Made by a program: the position numbers and the translations under genes
Assembly: GCA_022704885.1 (NCBI GenBank)
Contig: JAKJFO010000155.1
Location: forward strand, 1-9,661
Length of the DNA stretch: 9,661 nt
Source: Candidatus Rifleibacteriota bacterium
GTDB taxonomy: Bacteria > Riflebacteria > Ozemobacteria > Ozemobacterales > Ozemobacteraceae
Reading direction: 5' to 3'
Notes under the pieces: model-generated
What the model saw: only the letters and a program-made list of their open reading frames with translations
The model's database searches: none
Told to the model about the DNA's origin: nothing
Shown here: piece after piece, positions 1 through 7,672 of the stretch
How the letters are laid out: the number at the start of each line of letters is the position of its first letter
How positions within the stretch are numbered: the first letter of the stretch is position 1

Positions 1-1011
1 GTCGATATCGGCTGCGGCATGGGCGCAGTCAAAACCAGCCTTACCATCGAACATATTGGCGAAGCGCGTGATATCAGAGCGATAATCGATGACATCAAGA
101 AACTGGTGCCGGTCGGCGAAGGCAAATGTCATGCAAAACAGCAGACATGGCTTGGTTTTGCTGAATATGAAGAAGAGATCACCCATAATGTACCGGGCTG
201 GTTCGAACTTTCGCACTTTGAACATGACCGCAAGAACCTCGGCACACTTGGCGGCGGCAACCACTTTATCGAGATTCAGGCGAGCGAAGATGGTCAGATC
301 TGGTTGATGCTGCATTCCGGCTCGCGCAACCTTGGCTACCGTATCGCATCGTTCTACAACAAGCTGGCGCTCGAGCTCAACGAAAAATGGCACGCCGAAC
401 TGCCCTGCAAAGACCTCGCCTTTCTGCCGGCTGATTCGAAAGAAGGCCAGAGCTATATCCGCGACATGAACTTCGCGCTGCGCTATGCCCTCGAAAACCG
501 CGCACGCATGATGGCGGCCGCGAAATCGGTCATGGCCGAACATTTTGCCGGCATCGAATTTATTGAAGAAATCAACATTCATCACAACTATGCCGCCTGC
601 GAAAGGCATTTCGGACGCAATGTCTGGGTACACCGCAAGGGCGCGACTTCGGCCTGTAAAGATGAACTCGGAATCATTCCGGGCAGCATGGGTGCGTCTT
701 CTTATATAGTGCGCGGCCTCGGCAACCCGGAATCATTCAATTCATGTTCGCACGGCGCCGGCCGCAAGATGGGGCGCATGGAAGCCAGTCGCCAGCTGAC
801 ACTCGAAGAGTGTAACCGCGCCATGGAAGGCATTGTCTTCGACCGCTGGGGCAAAGCCGGCGGCTTCGGCCGCAAAAAGGCAAAAAATGCAATGTATGAC
901 TTTGGCGAAGCGCCGCAGGCCTATAAAGACATCGACACTGTCATCCGCTGCGAACTCGATCTGATCGAGCCCCTGGTAAAGCTGCGCCCGCTCGGAGTAA
1001 TCAAAGGGTAA
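1..1011 (+). CDS. rtcB: RNA-splicing ligase RtcB, 5' end cut by window edge
   Basis: RtcB joins RNA 2',3'-cyclic phosphate (or 3'-phosphate) ends to 5'-hydroxyl ends using GTP and manganese, in tRNA or RNA repair in the cytoplasm. The frame is open from base 1, and the first codons read VDIGCGMGAV, the family's metal-binding motif (Asp at 4-6, Cys at 13-15). An ATG at 19 lies inside this motif, so it is not the start. About 75 N-terminal residues are missing if the protein is E. coli-sized. Further family motifs are LGTLGGGNHF (His at 262-264), LHSGSRNLG (His at 313-315), HHNYA near 580, and SCSHGAGRKMGR, whose His at 751-753 should carry the GMP. All key residues are present and the C-terminus looks complete. 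It converges on the exporter operon. No rtcA or archease gene is visible in this window. Confidence 0.95.
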   Translation, partial: VDIGCGMGAVKTSLTIEHIGEARDIRAIIDDIKKLVPVGEGKCHAKQQTWLGFAEYEEEITHNVPGWFELSHFEHDRKNLGTLGGGNHFIEIQASEDGQIWLMLHSGSRNLGYRIASFYNKLALELNEKWHAELPCKDLAFLPADSKEGQSYIRDMNFALRYALENRARMMAAAKSVMAEHFAGIEFIEEINIHHNYAACERHFGRNVWVHRKGATSACKDELGIIPGSMGASSYIVRGLGNPESFNSCSHGAGRKMGRMEASRQLTLEECNRAMEGIVFDRWGKAGGFGRKKAKNAMYDFGEAPQAYKDIDTVIRCELDLIEPLVKLRPLGVIKG

Positions 1012-1017
1012 CTTCTG

Positions 1018-1058
1018 AAGTTCCATAAAACGGCCTAATCTGTCGTTTTGTGGAACTT
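1018..1058 (+). terminator. Hairpin at the rtcB/exporter convergent junction, probable rtcB terminator
   Basis: The arms 1018-1032 and 1044-1058 pair over 15 bp around an 11-nt loop. The only non-Watson-Crick pair is a U-G wobble in plus-strand RNA, but it would be an A-C mismatch in minus-strand RNA, so the structure suits the rtcB transcript better. The stem begins 7 nt after the rtcB stop. The stop codon of the opposing permease gene (1035-1037) lies in the loop, and its last codons lie in the stem. The plus-strand tail reads CTTTATCATT, which is only moderately U-rich, so intrinsic termination is plausible but not certain. Confidence 0.55.
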
Positions 1059-2129
1059 TATCATTGCAATCGAAATGAAGATAAAAGCCAGGCTGATCTG
1101 AGCCGTTATTGGCACAATCAGTTCGCTTAAGCCGCTGCCTTTGCCAATGATTCCGTTTAGAATCTGAAAAAACCAACGCAGCGGATTAAACATGGTCAGA
1201 TATTGAATCGGAACCGGCATGTTTCTGATCGGGAAAAGCAGTCCGGAAAGCATGACCAGTGGAAGCATGAAGAAAAAAGCAGTCAGCAGCGCCTGCTGCT
1301 GATTTGTCGAGACAACGCTGATAATCAATGCCCCGCCCAGATTCCCGGCGAGAAAAACGCCGACGCAGAAATAAAGAAGAAACCAGCTGCCTTTAACGCT
1401 TATTCCATATACTCCAAATGCCGCGAGAAGCATAATAGTTGTCGCAATATAGCCAATCGCCATATATGGCAAAGTTTTTCCAAGAATGAACTCGCTGACT
1501 GTTATCGGTGTAACCATCAACTGTTCGATAGTGCCGATCTCTTTTTCTTTTACAATGGCTATCGACGCGAGCAAAAATGAAATAAGTATCATCTGAATGG
1601 CAATAAGACCTGGAACATAATAATATCTGCTTTCGAGATTAGGATTGAACCAGGCTATTGTCTCTGTCAGCGGCGGCTGGCCGCCATTTTGCCGGCGTAG
1701 ATAATCAGAAAGAATTGAAGAAAAATAGCCTTGAATAAGTCCGGCGTCGTTGCTGCCGGTCCCGTCAGTAATCAGCGAAAGCTCAGCGCCGAATGAGCGC
1801 ATTACTTTACCGGCAAAGCCGGCAGGAATAATGAGAATGGCACGAACTTTTTCGGAAGCAAGCAGACTCTCGGCCTGCTCCATGTTTTCAGCATAACTAC
1901 TGATTCTGAAATGGCCACTGCCGACAAATTCAGCTACTATTTCGCGAGAACGTTCAGATTTGTCAAAGTCGACCAGCGCGATGTCTACATTGTGCAATTC
2001 AAGCACAAATGCCTGAGCCAGAATAAGAATCTGAATTACCGGCACAATAAAAGTCAACGCGCGCATTCTCGGATCTCGAAAAAGCTCGAGAAATTCTTTT
2101 ATAAACAGCTGTTTAAAACGATTGAGCAT
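1035..2129 (-). CDS. ybhR: ABC-2 type exporter permease, YbhR-like
   Basis: A 364-residue inner-membrane permease of the ABC-2 family, last gene of the exporter operon. It has one N-terminal membrane helix (about residues 25-43), a large periplasmic domain (about 45-170), then a bundle of about five helices from residue 172 onward. The typical cytoplasmic motif KEKEIGTIEQLMVTP at about 194-208 lies after the second helix and probably contacts the ATPase. Length and layout match YbhR/YhhJ proteins. The ATG follows the stop of the first permease after 1 nt (TGATATG), with no clear Shine-Dalgarno sequence, so translation is probably coupled. With its partner it should form a heterodimeric channel. 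The transported substrate cannot be read from the sequence; E. coli YbhFSR is linked to drug and cation efflux. Confidence 0.9.
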   Translation of the reverse strand: MLNRFKQLFIKEFLELFRDPRMRALTFIVPVIQILILAQAFVLELHNVDIALVDFDKSERSREIVAEFVGSGHFRISSYAENMEQAESLLASEKVRAILIIPAGFAGKVMRSFGAELSLITDGTGSNDAGLIQGYFSSILSDYLRRQNGGQPPLTETIAWFNPNLESRYYYVPGLIAIQMILISFLLASIAIVKEKEIGTIEQLMVTPITVSEFILGKTLPYMAIGYIATTIMLLAAFGVYGISVKGSWFLLYFCVGVFLAGNLGGALIISVVSTNQQQALLTAFFFMLPLVMLSGLLFPIRNMPVPIQYLTMFNPLRWFFQILNGIIGKGSGLSELIVPITAQISLAFIFISIAMIKFHKTTD

Positions 2130-2130
2130 A

Positions 2131-3261
2131 TCAGTCTATCTTCAATTTCAGATCGGCTTGGGCAGCTCTCACAACGATGAGCGCGTATAGAGTCAGAATC
2201 ATGGCATTGAACCAGAGAACTTCGAGGCCAACGCCTTTAAGATAGATTCCTCTGAGAATGCTGACAAAGTAGCGGGCAGGCACAATAAGACTTAATTTCT
2301 GCAAAAACCACGGCATATTGGGAATCGCAAAAACAAAGCCACTCAGAAACAGCGCTGGAAGATAGCCGGAAATCAAAGCGACCTGATTGGCGAGAACCTG
2401 TTTTTTGAGTTTGATACTTAGTAGCAGACCAAAAAACAGCGCCCCGGAAAGAAAAAGACCGCTGAGGATGAAAAGAAGCGCGGCATTGCCCCTGAAAGGC
2501 ACACCAAAAACCCAGCGACCCACGAAAAATGAAATAAGAAGATCAAGAAAACCAATAGCGAAATATGGAACCACCTTGCCGAAAATCACCTCGGAACCGG
2601 TAACCGGCGTGCTGATCAACTGTTCCATTGTGCCTGTCTCCCATTCTCTGGCGATGGTGACCGAAGTCAGCATGGAAGCAATAATTACCATTACAATGGC
2701 GATAACACCCGGAATAATGACGTTGCGACTGCGAAGATCCTGATTGAACCATGAGCGCGCTTTTAGCGTAATCCGCAGCGGTTGTCGTCTGGCGGCGTCT
2801 TCGGGAACATAAGGCTGCAACGAAGTTCCGGCAATCAAACCGATTGCCCTGGCATAGTTGAGGGCAAATGCAGCAGTATTGGCATCGCTGCCGTCTACAA
2901 TAATCTGTGCCTGAGGTTGTCTGCGCTGTAGAACATTGCTGCCAAAGTCAGCCGGAATAATCAGCGCAACCAGCGCGCGGCCAGAACCAAGCGCCTGCTC
3001 AATATCACGATAATTGCTGGTTTTTCCGATCACCTGGAAATATGGTGAACCGTGAAAAAATTCAATCAGGTTTCGACTTTCAGGGTTATTGGCCTGGTCC
3101 CAGACAATTGTCGGCACATTGCTCAAATCCATGTTGAGCGCATATCCGAACAACATCAGCAACAAAGCCGGAATTGCCAGCGAAATTCCGAGACTACGCC
3201 AGTCTCTGATTACGTGAATACATTCTTTTCTGGCAACTGCTTTGAATCTGCGAAAGTTCAC
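2131..3261 (-). CDS. ybhS: ABC-2 type exporter permease, YbhS-like
   Basis: A 376-residue ABC-2 permease and partner of the YbhR-like protein. Residues 25-43 form the first membrane helix and about 45-175 a periplasmic domain. Further helices follow at about 182-203, 232-254, 260-285, 294-313 and 350-366. The motif REWETGTMEQLISTP at 205-219 is the counterpart of the motif in the second permease and is typical of the YbhS/YhhJ group. The start codon is GTG at 3261-3259, sharing four bases (GTGA) with the ATPase stop, which implies translational coupling. The two permeases are clearly paralogous in layout but not close in sequence, as expected for an old duplication. No disruption is seen. Confidence 0.9.
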   Translation of the reverse strand: MNFRRFKAVARKECIHVIRDWRSLGISLAIPALLLMLFGYALNMDLSNVPTIVWDQANNPESRNLIEFFHGSPYFQVIGKTSNYRDIEQALGSGRALVALIIPADFGSNVLQRRQPQAQIIVDGSDANTAAFALNYARAIGLIAGTSLQPYVPEDAARRQPLRITLKARSWFNQDLRSRNVIIPGVIAIVMVIIASMLTSVTIAREWETGTMEQLISTPVTGSEVIFGKVVPYFAIGFLDLLISFFVGRWVFGVPFRGNAALLFILSGLFLSGALFFGLLLSIKLKKQVLANQVALISGYLPALFLSGFVFAIPNMPWFLQKLSLIVPARYFVSILRGIYLKGVGLEVLWFNAMILTLYALIVVRAAQADLKLKID

Positions 3262-5192
3262 GTGACAAATTCCTTCTGCCCGTCATCGGCAAAATGCGCC
3301 GTTGTAAGCTGGACAAAGACATCTTCCATGTCAGGAGCCGCCACAGTAATTTTTTCATTCAGCAAAGTCTGATCACCCAGTTTTGCTGCAATTTTGCCCA
3401 TAATATCGCTCTGTTCTGCTGCAACATGAAACCCTGTACCATATACGTAGGCATCAGCAACGCCGGCAACAGAACGTATTTTTTCAAGCTCAGCCGCAGA
3501 CAACAGTCGATTTACCTGATAAATACGGTGCTTTATCACATCGTGCTTCAGCTGTCCTGGCGAACCGCAGGCCATTATTTTTCCGCGATTGATAAAAGCA
3601 ATGCGATCACAATATTCGGCTTCTTCCATATAATGCGTGGTTACAAACACGGTAATACCATTTTGTGCCATATCTCTGATGGTTTCCCAGAACTTGCGGC
3701 GCGTCAGAGGATCAACTCCACTGGTAGGTTCATCGAGAAAGACAATCGCAGGTTCGTGCAGCAGCGAGCAGGCAAGCGCCAGTCTTTGTCTAAAGCCTGG
3801 ACTGAGAACATTGACCGGAGAATCTTCAAGCCCTTTTAATCCGGCAAGTTCAAGAGCCCAGGTGATTCTGTTAAAAAAGTGACTGCCGCTGAGTCCATAA
3901 ATACCGCCATAGAAACTGATATTCTCTTTTACGCTCAGATCAACATACAAAGAAAATTTCTGGCTCATGTAGCCGATATTCTGTTTGATTTTTTCTGATT
4001 CGCTGAACAGGTCAAAGCCGGCAACTGTACCAGAACCTGCTGTTGGAACCAGCAGACCGCACAGCATTCTGATTGTCGTACTTTTTCCGGCGCCGTTCGG
4101 GCCGATAAAGCCAAAGATCTCGCCCTGCCTGACTTCAAGGCTGATATTGTCAACGGCGGTAAAATCGCCAAAAACACGGCTCAAATCTTTTATTTGTACG
4201 GAATTGCCGCTCGCAAAAGTCCTCTGCAGCGGTGAAAATTGCGAAACACCTGCCGCAGCGGGCAACGAATGATCGGTGAGATAATTTACAAATACGTCTT
4301 CAAGATTTGGCTTTTCATCGACATCCCAGTCACCTGCCATTTTTCTGTCGATGACAAGGCGGTCAATATTGGCTTTAAACTTTGCAAATTCGGGAGTTTT
4401 GCTGACTCGCATACTGTCACCGAACAGACGAATTCCTTTTACACCCTCGCGCTGCTTCAGTTCAGCAAAGAGTTTACCAGCAGACTCGCCACGCCACACA
4501 GATATTTCGATACCTGCCCCGGCGATAATCTCGCTGATACTGCCAACTTTGAAAAACTTTCCAGCATGCATCAGGGCAAGACGATGACATCTCTGCGCCT
4601 CGTCAAGATATGAGGTTGAAATTACAATAGCCACACCCTTTTCAGCGAAATTCTGCAACATGCGCCAGAAATCTCTGCGACTGACAGGGTCGACCCCGTT
4701 TGTCGGTTCATCGAGAATAAGAACCTCGGGCGTGTGAATCAAAGCGCATACAAGCTGCAACTTCTGTTTCATACCGCCGGAAAGTCTTCCGGCAAGGCGC
4801 TTTTTAAAAGGATGCATGTAGCTGAAATGCAGAAGTTCGTCAATTGTCTGCTCCAGTCGATTCTCGGGCACGCTATACATATCTGCATAAAACCGCACAT
4901 TCTCTTCGACGGTCAAATCATTGTACAGGCCAAATCTCTGACTCATGTAGGCAATACGGTTTTTGATATCATCAGCATGGGAAACAGCGTTGTAACCGCA
5001 TATTTCTGCAAGTCCTGAGTCAGGTGGCATAATTGAAGACAGCATGCGCAACAACGTTGATTTGCCGGCGCCATCTGGGCCGACAACGCCAAAGATCTCA
5101 CCTGGTTTGACAGTCAGCGAAACTGAATCGACAGCTCTGCCAGCACCAAAGCTTTTGCATAAGCATTCTGCGCGCACTTTGAACTGCGACAT
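3258..5192 (-). CDS. ybhF: Fused double-cassette ABC transporter ATPase, YbhF-like
   Basis: A 644-residue cytoplasmic ATPase with two nucleotide-binding domains in one chain, as in YbhF. NBD1 has Walker A GPDGAGKST (38-46), Q-loop Gln85, signature LSGGM (137-141) and Walker B with Asp161-Glu162, but Ser194 where the H-loop His belongs. NBD2 has Walker A GPNGAGKST (364-372), Q-loop Gln411, an altered signature LSPGF (463-467), Asp487-Glu488 and H-loop His520. Pairing Walker A of one domain with the signature of the other gives one consensus site (NBD2 with NBD1 signature) and one degenerate site. Each half ends in a DrrA-like tail with a repeated PNLEDVFV/PDMEDVFV motif (about 295-302 and 620-627). 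The ATG lies 2 nt after the adaptor stop. The gene overlaps the next permease by four bases. It should power export through the two permeases. Confidence 0.94.
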   Translation of the reverse strand: MSQFKVRAECLCKSFGAGRAVDSVSLTVKPGEIFGVVGPDGAGKSTLLRMLSSIMPPDSGLAEICGYNAVSHADDIKNRIAYMSQRFGLYNDLTVEENVRFYADMYSVPENRLEQTIDELLHFSYMHPFKKRLAGRLSGGMKQKLQLVCALIHTPEVLILDEPTNGVDPVSRRDFWRMLQNFAEKGVAIVISTSYLDEAQRCHRLALMHAGKFFKVGSISEIIAGAGIEISVWRGESAGKLFAELKQREGVKGIRLFGDSMRVSKTPEFAKFKANIDRLVIDRKMAGDWDVDEKPNLEDVFVNYLTDHSLPAAAGVSQFSPLQRTFASGNSVQIKDLSRVFGDFTAVDNISLEVRQGEIFGFIGPNGAGKSTTIRMLCGLLVPTAGSGTVAGFDLFSESEKIKQNIGYMSQKFSLYVDLSVKENISFYGGIYGLSGSHFFNRITWALELAGLKGLEDSPVNVLSPGFRQRLALACSLLHEPAIVFLDEPTSGVDPLTRRKFWETIRDMAQNGITVFVTTHYMEEAEYCDRIAFINRGKIMACGSPGQLKHDVIKHRIYQVNRLLSAAELEKIRSVAGVADAYVYGTGFHVAAEQSDIMGKIAAKLGDQTLLNEKITVAAPDMEDVFVQLTTAHFADDGQKEFVT

Positions 5193-5194
5193 TC

Positions 5195-6367
5195 TTACAG
5201 GCCTATCACCGCGTCGGCAGGCATGCCTGGTTTCAGCTTTTGCTCAGGATTATTCACAGAAATTTTTACGCGATAAACAAGTTTAACACGCTCTTCGTGC
5301 GTCTGTACGGTCTTGGGCGTAAACTCGGCTTCCTGACTTATAAAAACCACTTTACCGTCAAATACCTCATCAGGGTAAGTATCGACAGTTATCTTTACAG
5401 TCTGCCCGATTTTAACCAGCCCCAATTTCTTTTCGCTGACATAAACCCTTAAAAACAGGTTGTTGAGGTTGCCAATGGTCAGTACTGGCTGACCCTGTTT
5501 CACAAATTCACCAGCCTGAGCAGATTTTGTCAGGATCGTGCCATCAAGAGGGGCATGCAGTTCGGAAAATCCAAGCGAAAGCTGTGCCTGCCGCAAAGAA
5601 GCTGCCGATGCCGCTGATTTTGCTCTGGCCTGTTGAATTCTTTCTTCTCTCGGCCCGGCAAGTATCAGATCAAGTGTGGCGCTGGCTGCATTTACCGCTG
5701 CTCTGGCCCGTTCAATTTCTTCTTTTCTGGCACCCTCATCTGCCATACTGAGTTGCTGTCTGGCAGCTTCTCGACGCCCAATCGCTTCATTCAAATTAGC
5801 ACGCGCAGCATCTGCGCGGGTTTTCGCAGCAATATTCTCCTTTTCACTGACGGCGCCGGCCGCAAATAACCCGGCAATTCGCTTCTCGTCTCTTGCAGCC
5901 TCGTTCAGTGCCGAATCAGCTTTTCTGACCATGGCTTCAGCCTGTGCTAGCAAGGCTTTGGCGGCATCACGCTCCTGTGGTCGAGAACCGGCCTCGAGCT
6001 GCCGCAAAGTGGCCTGTGCCATCTGCAGTTGCGCCTGTGCCTGCTGCTTTTCTTCTATTCTGGCACCAAGCTCGAGTTCTCTCAGCGCCGCCGCATCAAC
6101 TTCCAGTAATGCTGCCGCTCTTTCCACAGCGATGCGGTATTCTGAATCATCAAGCCTGGCAAGCAAAGCTCCCGAGGCAACACTGCTCCCTTCGTCGACC
6201 AGTCTTTCAGAGATCAATCCGGGAACTCTGAATGAGAGCACAATGTCATCTATTTCGAAATTACCAGACAGCATAAGTCTGTCAGTAACATCACCACTCA
6301 GGCTTCCTTTAAAAAAGAACAACCCGACACATATGGCGAGAACTGAAACAATCAATTTTTTCTTCAT
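5195..6367 (-). CDS. ybhG: HlyD-family periplasmic adaptor (membrane fusion protein), YbhG-like
   Basis: A 390-residue adaptor that should bridge the inner-membrane permeases to an outer-membrane channel. Residues 4-20 are one membrane anchor (or uncleaved signal). The two lipoyl halves are at about 46-75 and 270-300, where LHAPLDGTI is typical. Between them is a long alpha-helical hairpin (about 78-260) rich in Ala, Glu and Gln. A beta-barrel follows, with the family's conserved tail KLKPGMPADAVI at the end. Four G-x-R-x-E-like motifs sit at Gly101, Gly127, Gly212 and Gly238, a pair on each helix arm, each pair 26 residues apart. The ATG at 6367 is chosen because the hydrophobic anchor follows at once; its upstream SD (AGG about 10 nt away) is weak. 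It is the first gene of the exporter operon. An IS3 element ends only about 70 nt upstream of its start. Confidence 0.92.
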   Translation of the reverse strand: MKKKLIVSVLAICVGLFFFKGSLSGDVTDRLMLSGNFEIDDIVLSFRVPGLISERLVDEGSSVASGALLARLDDSEYRIAVERAAALLEVDAAALRELELGARIEEKQQAQAQLQMAQATLRQLEAGSRPQERDAAKALLAQAEAMVRKADSALNEAARDEKRIAGLFAAGAVSEKENIAAKTRADAARANLNEAIGRREAARQQLSMADEGARKEEIERARAAVNAASATLDLILAGPREERIQQARAKSAASAASLRQAQLSLGFSELHAPLDGTILTKSAQAGEFVKQGQPVLTIGNLNNLFLRVYVSEKKLGLVKIGQTVKITVDTYPDEVFDGKVVFISQEAEFTPKTVQTHEERVKLVYRVKISVNNPEQKLKPGMPADAVIGL

Positions 6368-6470
6368 GATGACAACCTGCAGCTTCAGCTTTTAACTAAG
6401 CGTACACTGTAATGCCCCCCATTTGCAAGACATTTTTCTGAAAAATTTAAGGTGGTTCCTTTCATAGTGT

Positions 6471-7301
6471 TCAGGCAGCCATCTTCAGGCTGTTTTCAGC
6501 ATATTTAACGCCGGGAAATTCATAGCCAATAGCCTGACAAGGTCTTTGATAATTATATACGTCGATGTATTCGCCGATTGCACACCTGAGATCGCGAGGG
6601 GTTGCAAACTCTCTTACGTAGACGCAATCATACTTCATCGTTCTGAAAAAGCGTTCTGTTCTGGCATTATCAGTAGCCCTTCCCTTGCCATCCATTGACG
6701 CCTTTACCCCGTGATCTTTCAGAATGTCGAGGTATTCATGATTGGTGAAATGAGAACCCTGATCGCTATTGATTATTGAAGGCGCTTTTCTCGATAAAGC
6801 TCTTCGCAAACATTTCATTACGAAGGATTTCTCAAGGCTTAAAGATAACTCATAATCGACAATGCATCGGCTATACCAGTCTATAATCGCAAACATATAC
6901 ATAAAGCCTTTTCCCATGGGTAAATAGGTTATGTCTATTCCCCAGACCTGATCAGGCTTGGTTATCTCAAGTCCACGCAGCAGATAAGGCATGCGATATT
7001 TTGCGTGCAGCAGTTTGCTGAGATTGGGGCCGGGATATATTGCATGAACGCCCATTCTTCTCATCAAGCGCCTGACTCGTTTGCGATTAACCACATAGCC
7101 GGCATTAGAAAGCAATCTTGTAATAATGCGATATCCATAAGTCGGGTAGTCTGTGTGAACCCTGTCGATCAGGCTCATGATTTCAATGTTTTCTTCGCTT
7201 TCCTTATAGGGTGGCTCCTTTCTGTAAACGCTTGTTCTATTTACTGCGACCAGCTCGGCTTGCCGCCGGACGGTCAGCATATTCTCGGTGAAATCCACCA
7301 T
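6471..7301 (-). CDS. IS3-family transposase OrfB, DDE catalytic part
   Basis: The 276-residue catalytic part of an IS3 transposase, which cuts and joins the element's DNA ends. An HTH_21-like region (YPTYGYRIITRLL, residues 52-64, and VNRKRVRRLMRRMGV, 71-85) precedes the rve integrase core. The catalytic triad is complete: Asp123 in WGIDITYLP, Asp180 in NSDQGSHFT and Glu216 in ARTERFFRTMK. There are 35 residues between the last two, the D(35)E spacing of the family. The ATG follows the OrfA stop after 1 nt (TAAAATG), which allows reinitiation. The OrfB frame is open further upstream, to the A run at 7339-7347, and the extra residues (RSERLKMVDF) fit the linker seen in fused IS3 transposases. 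The functional protein is therefore probably an OrfA-OrfB fusion. Confidence 0.93.
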   Translation of the reverse strand: MVDFTENMLTVRRQAELVAVNRTSVYRKEPPYKESEENIEIMSLIDRVHTDYPTYGYRIITRLLSNAGYVVNRKRVRRLMRRMGVHAIYPGPNLSKLLHAKYRMPYLLRGLEITKPDQVWGIDITYLPMGKGFMYMFAIIDWYSRCIVDYELSLSLEKSFVMKCLRRALSRKAPSIINSDQGSHFTNHEYLDILKDHGVKASMDGKGRATDNARTERFFRTMKYDCVYVREFATPRDLRCAIGEYIDVYNYQRPCQAIGYEFPGVKYAENSLKMAA

Positions 7302-7302
7302 T

Positions 7303-7617
7303 TTAAGCCTTTCTGATCTTGATGCCGAACTGTGCAGATTTTTTTTTCAACCAGTCAACCTCATAGGTCAACTGGCCAACCAGTTTCTCAAGCTCCTGAC
7401 TACGTTCCTTTTCTGCTCGCAATTCTTTTTCGGCCTCTGTCTTTCCGCGTTTAAAAGCGCTCTGTGCGTGTTCCAGAAACTCCTGCTTCCACTTTGAGAG
7501 CATATTCTGGTGAACTTCATATTTCTGAGCAATCTGAGAAAGAGTCATCTCTTCCTTCAGGATTTCGAGGACGACCATGGTTTTAAACTCTGGAGTATAA
7601 GTATTACGTTTATTCAT
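7303..7617 (-). CDS. IS3-family transposase OrfA, DNA-binding part
   Basis: A 104-residue protein of the IS3/IS911 OrfA type, which binds the terminal repeats and helps regulate transposition. Residues about 8-50 form the helix-turn-helix (YTPEFKTMVVLEIL, then LSQIAQKYEVHQNMLSKWKQ), and about 58-95 are a leucine-zipper coiled coil ending in VDWLKKK. The three Lys codons of that motif are AAA AAA AAA (7347-7339). The OrfB frame opens exactly there, so this is the probable recoding point. After it, OrfA continues for only 11 residues in its own frame. The ATG at 7617 lies about 30 nt inside the IS end; no strong Shine-Dalgarno sequence is visible in front of it. Confidence 0.92.
   Translation of the reverse strand: MNKRNTYTPEFKTMVVLEILKEEMTLSQIAQKYEVHQNMLSKWKQEFLEHAQSAFKRGKTEAEKELRAEKERSQELEKLVGQLTYEVDWLKKKSAQFGIKIRKA
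7339..7347 (-). promoter_or_regulatory. A9 run, candidate OrfA-OrfB recoding (slippage) site
   Basis: Nine consecutive A residues on the minus strand encode three Lys in OrfA. In the OrfB frame a TGA stop (7349-7347) overlaps the first A of this run. The frame is then open with no stop down to the OrfB ATG. OrfA and OrfB are related by +1 (equal to -2), not the -1 usual for this family: a -1 slip here would reach a stop codon soon after. A transcript with one A fewer or two more would yield the fusion. Confidence 0.55.
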
Positions 7618-7672
7618 AGTGATTTCAGTTTAACTTATTTTTCTCATTTTTGTGTCTCACGTTCGGGGAGCA

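Larger units (their letters stand above)
6439..7646 (-). mobile_element. IS3-family insertion sequence, about 1.2 kb
   Basis: The element holds OrfA and OrfB on the minus strand, flanked by short noncoding ends of about 30 nt. The ends begin TGAAAAATTTAAGGT (from 6439) and, read inward on the minus strand from 7646, TGAGAAAAATAAGTT. These match at 11 of 15 positions and give the TG...CA termini typical of the family. The flanks share TTTTT (6433-6437 and 7647-7651), extendable to CATTTTT at 6431-6437 and 7645-7651, so the exact borders and target duplication are uncertain by about 2 nt. Length and gene order fit the IS3 family; I do not assign a subgroup. Both genes look intact, so it may be active. 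It lies between the CvfB-like gene and the exporter operon, reading in the same direction as both. Confidence 0.85.

Noticed and set aside
742..1176. Minus-strand open frame of 144 residues
   Set aside because: It overlaps the conserved C-terminal motifs of RtcB and the end of the permease gene, so it is a shadow frame.
3294..3839. Plus-strand open frame of 181 residues
   Set aside because: Antisense to the conserved second cassette of the ATPase, and the translation resembles no protein family.
5676..6395. Plus-strand open frame of 239 residues, rich in Ala and Ser
   Set aside because: It lies wholly antisense to the adaptor's Ala/Glu-rich coiled coil, whose codon bias keeps the opposite frame open. 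The low-complexity translation has no domain.
6461..7621. Direct repeat TTCATAGTG at 6461-6469 and 7613-7621 near the two IS ends, as a possible target duplication
   Set aside because: Both copies lie inside the element: the right copy contains the OrfA start codon. The TG...CA ends and the flanking T-run lie outside them, so the match is probably chance.
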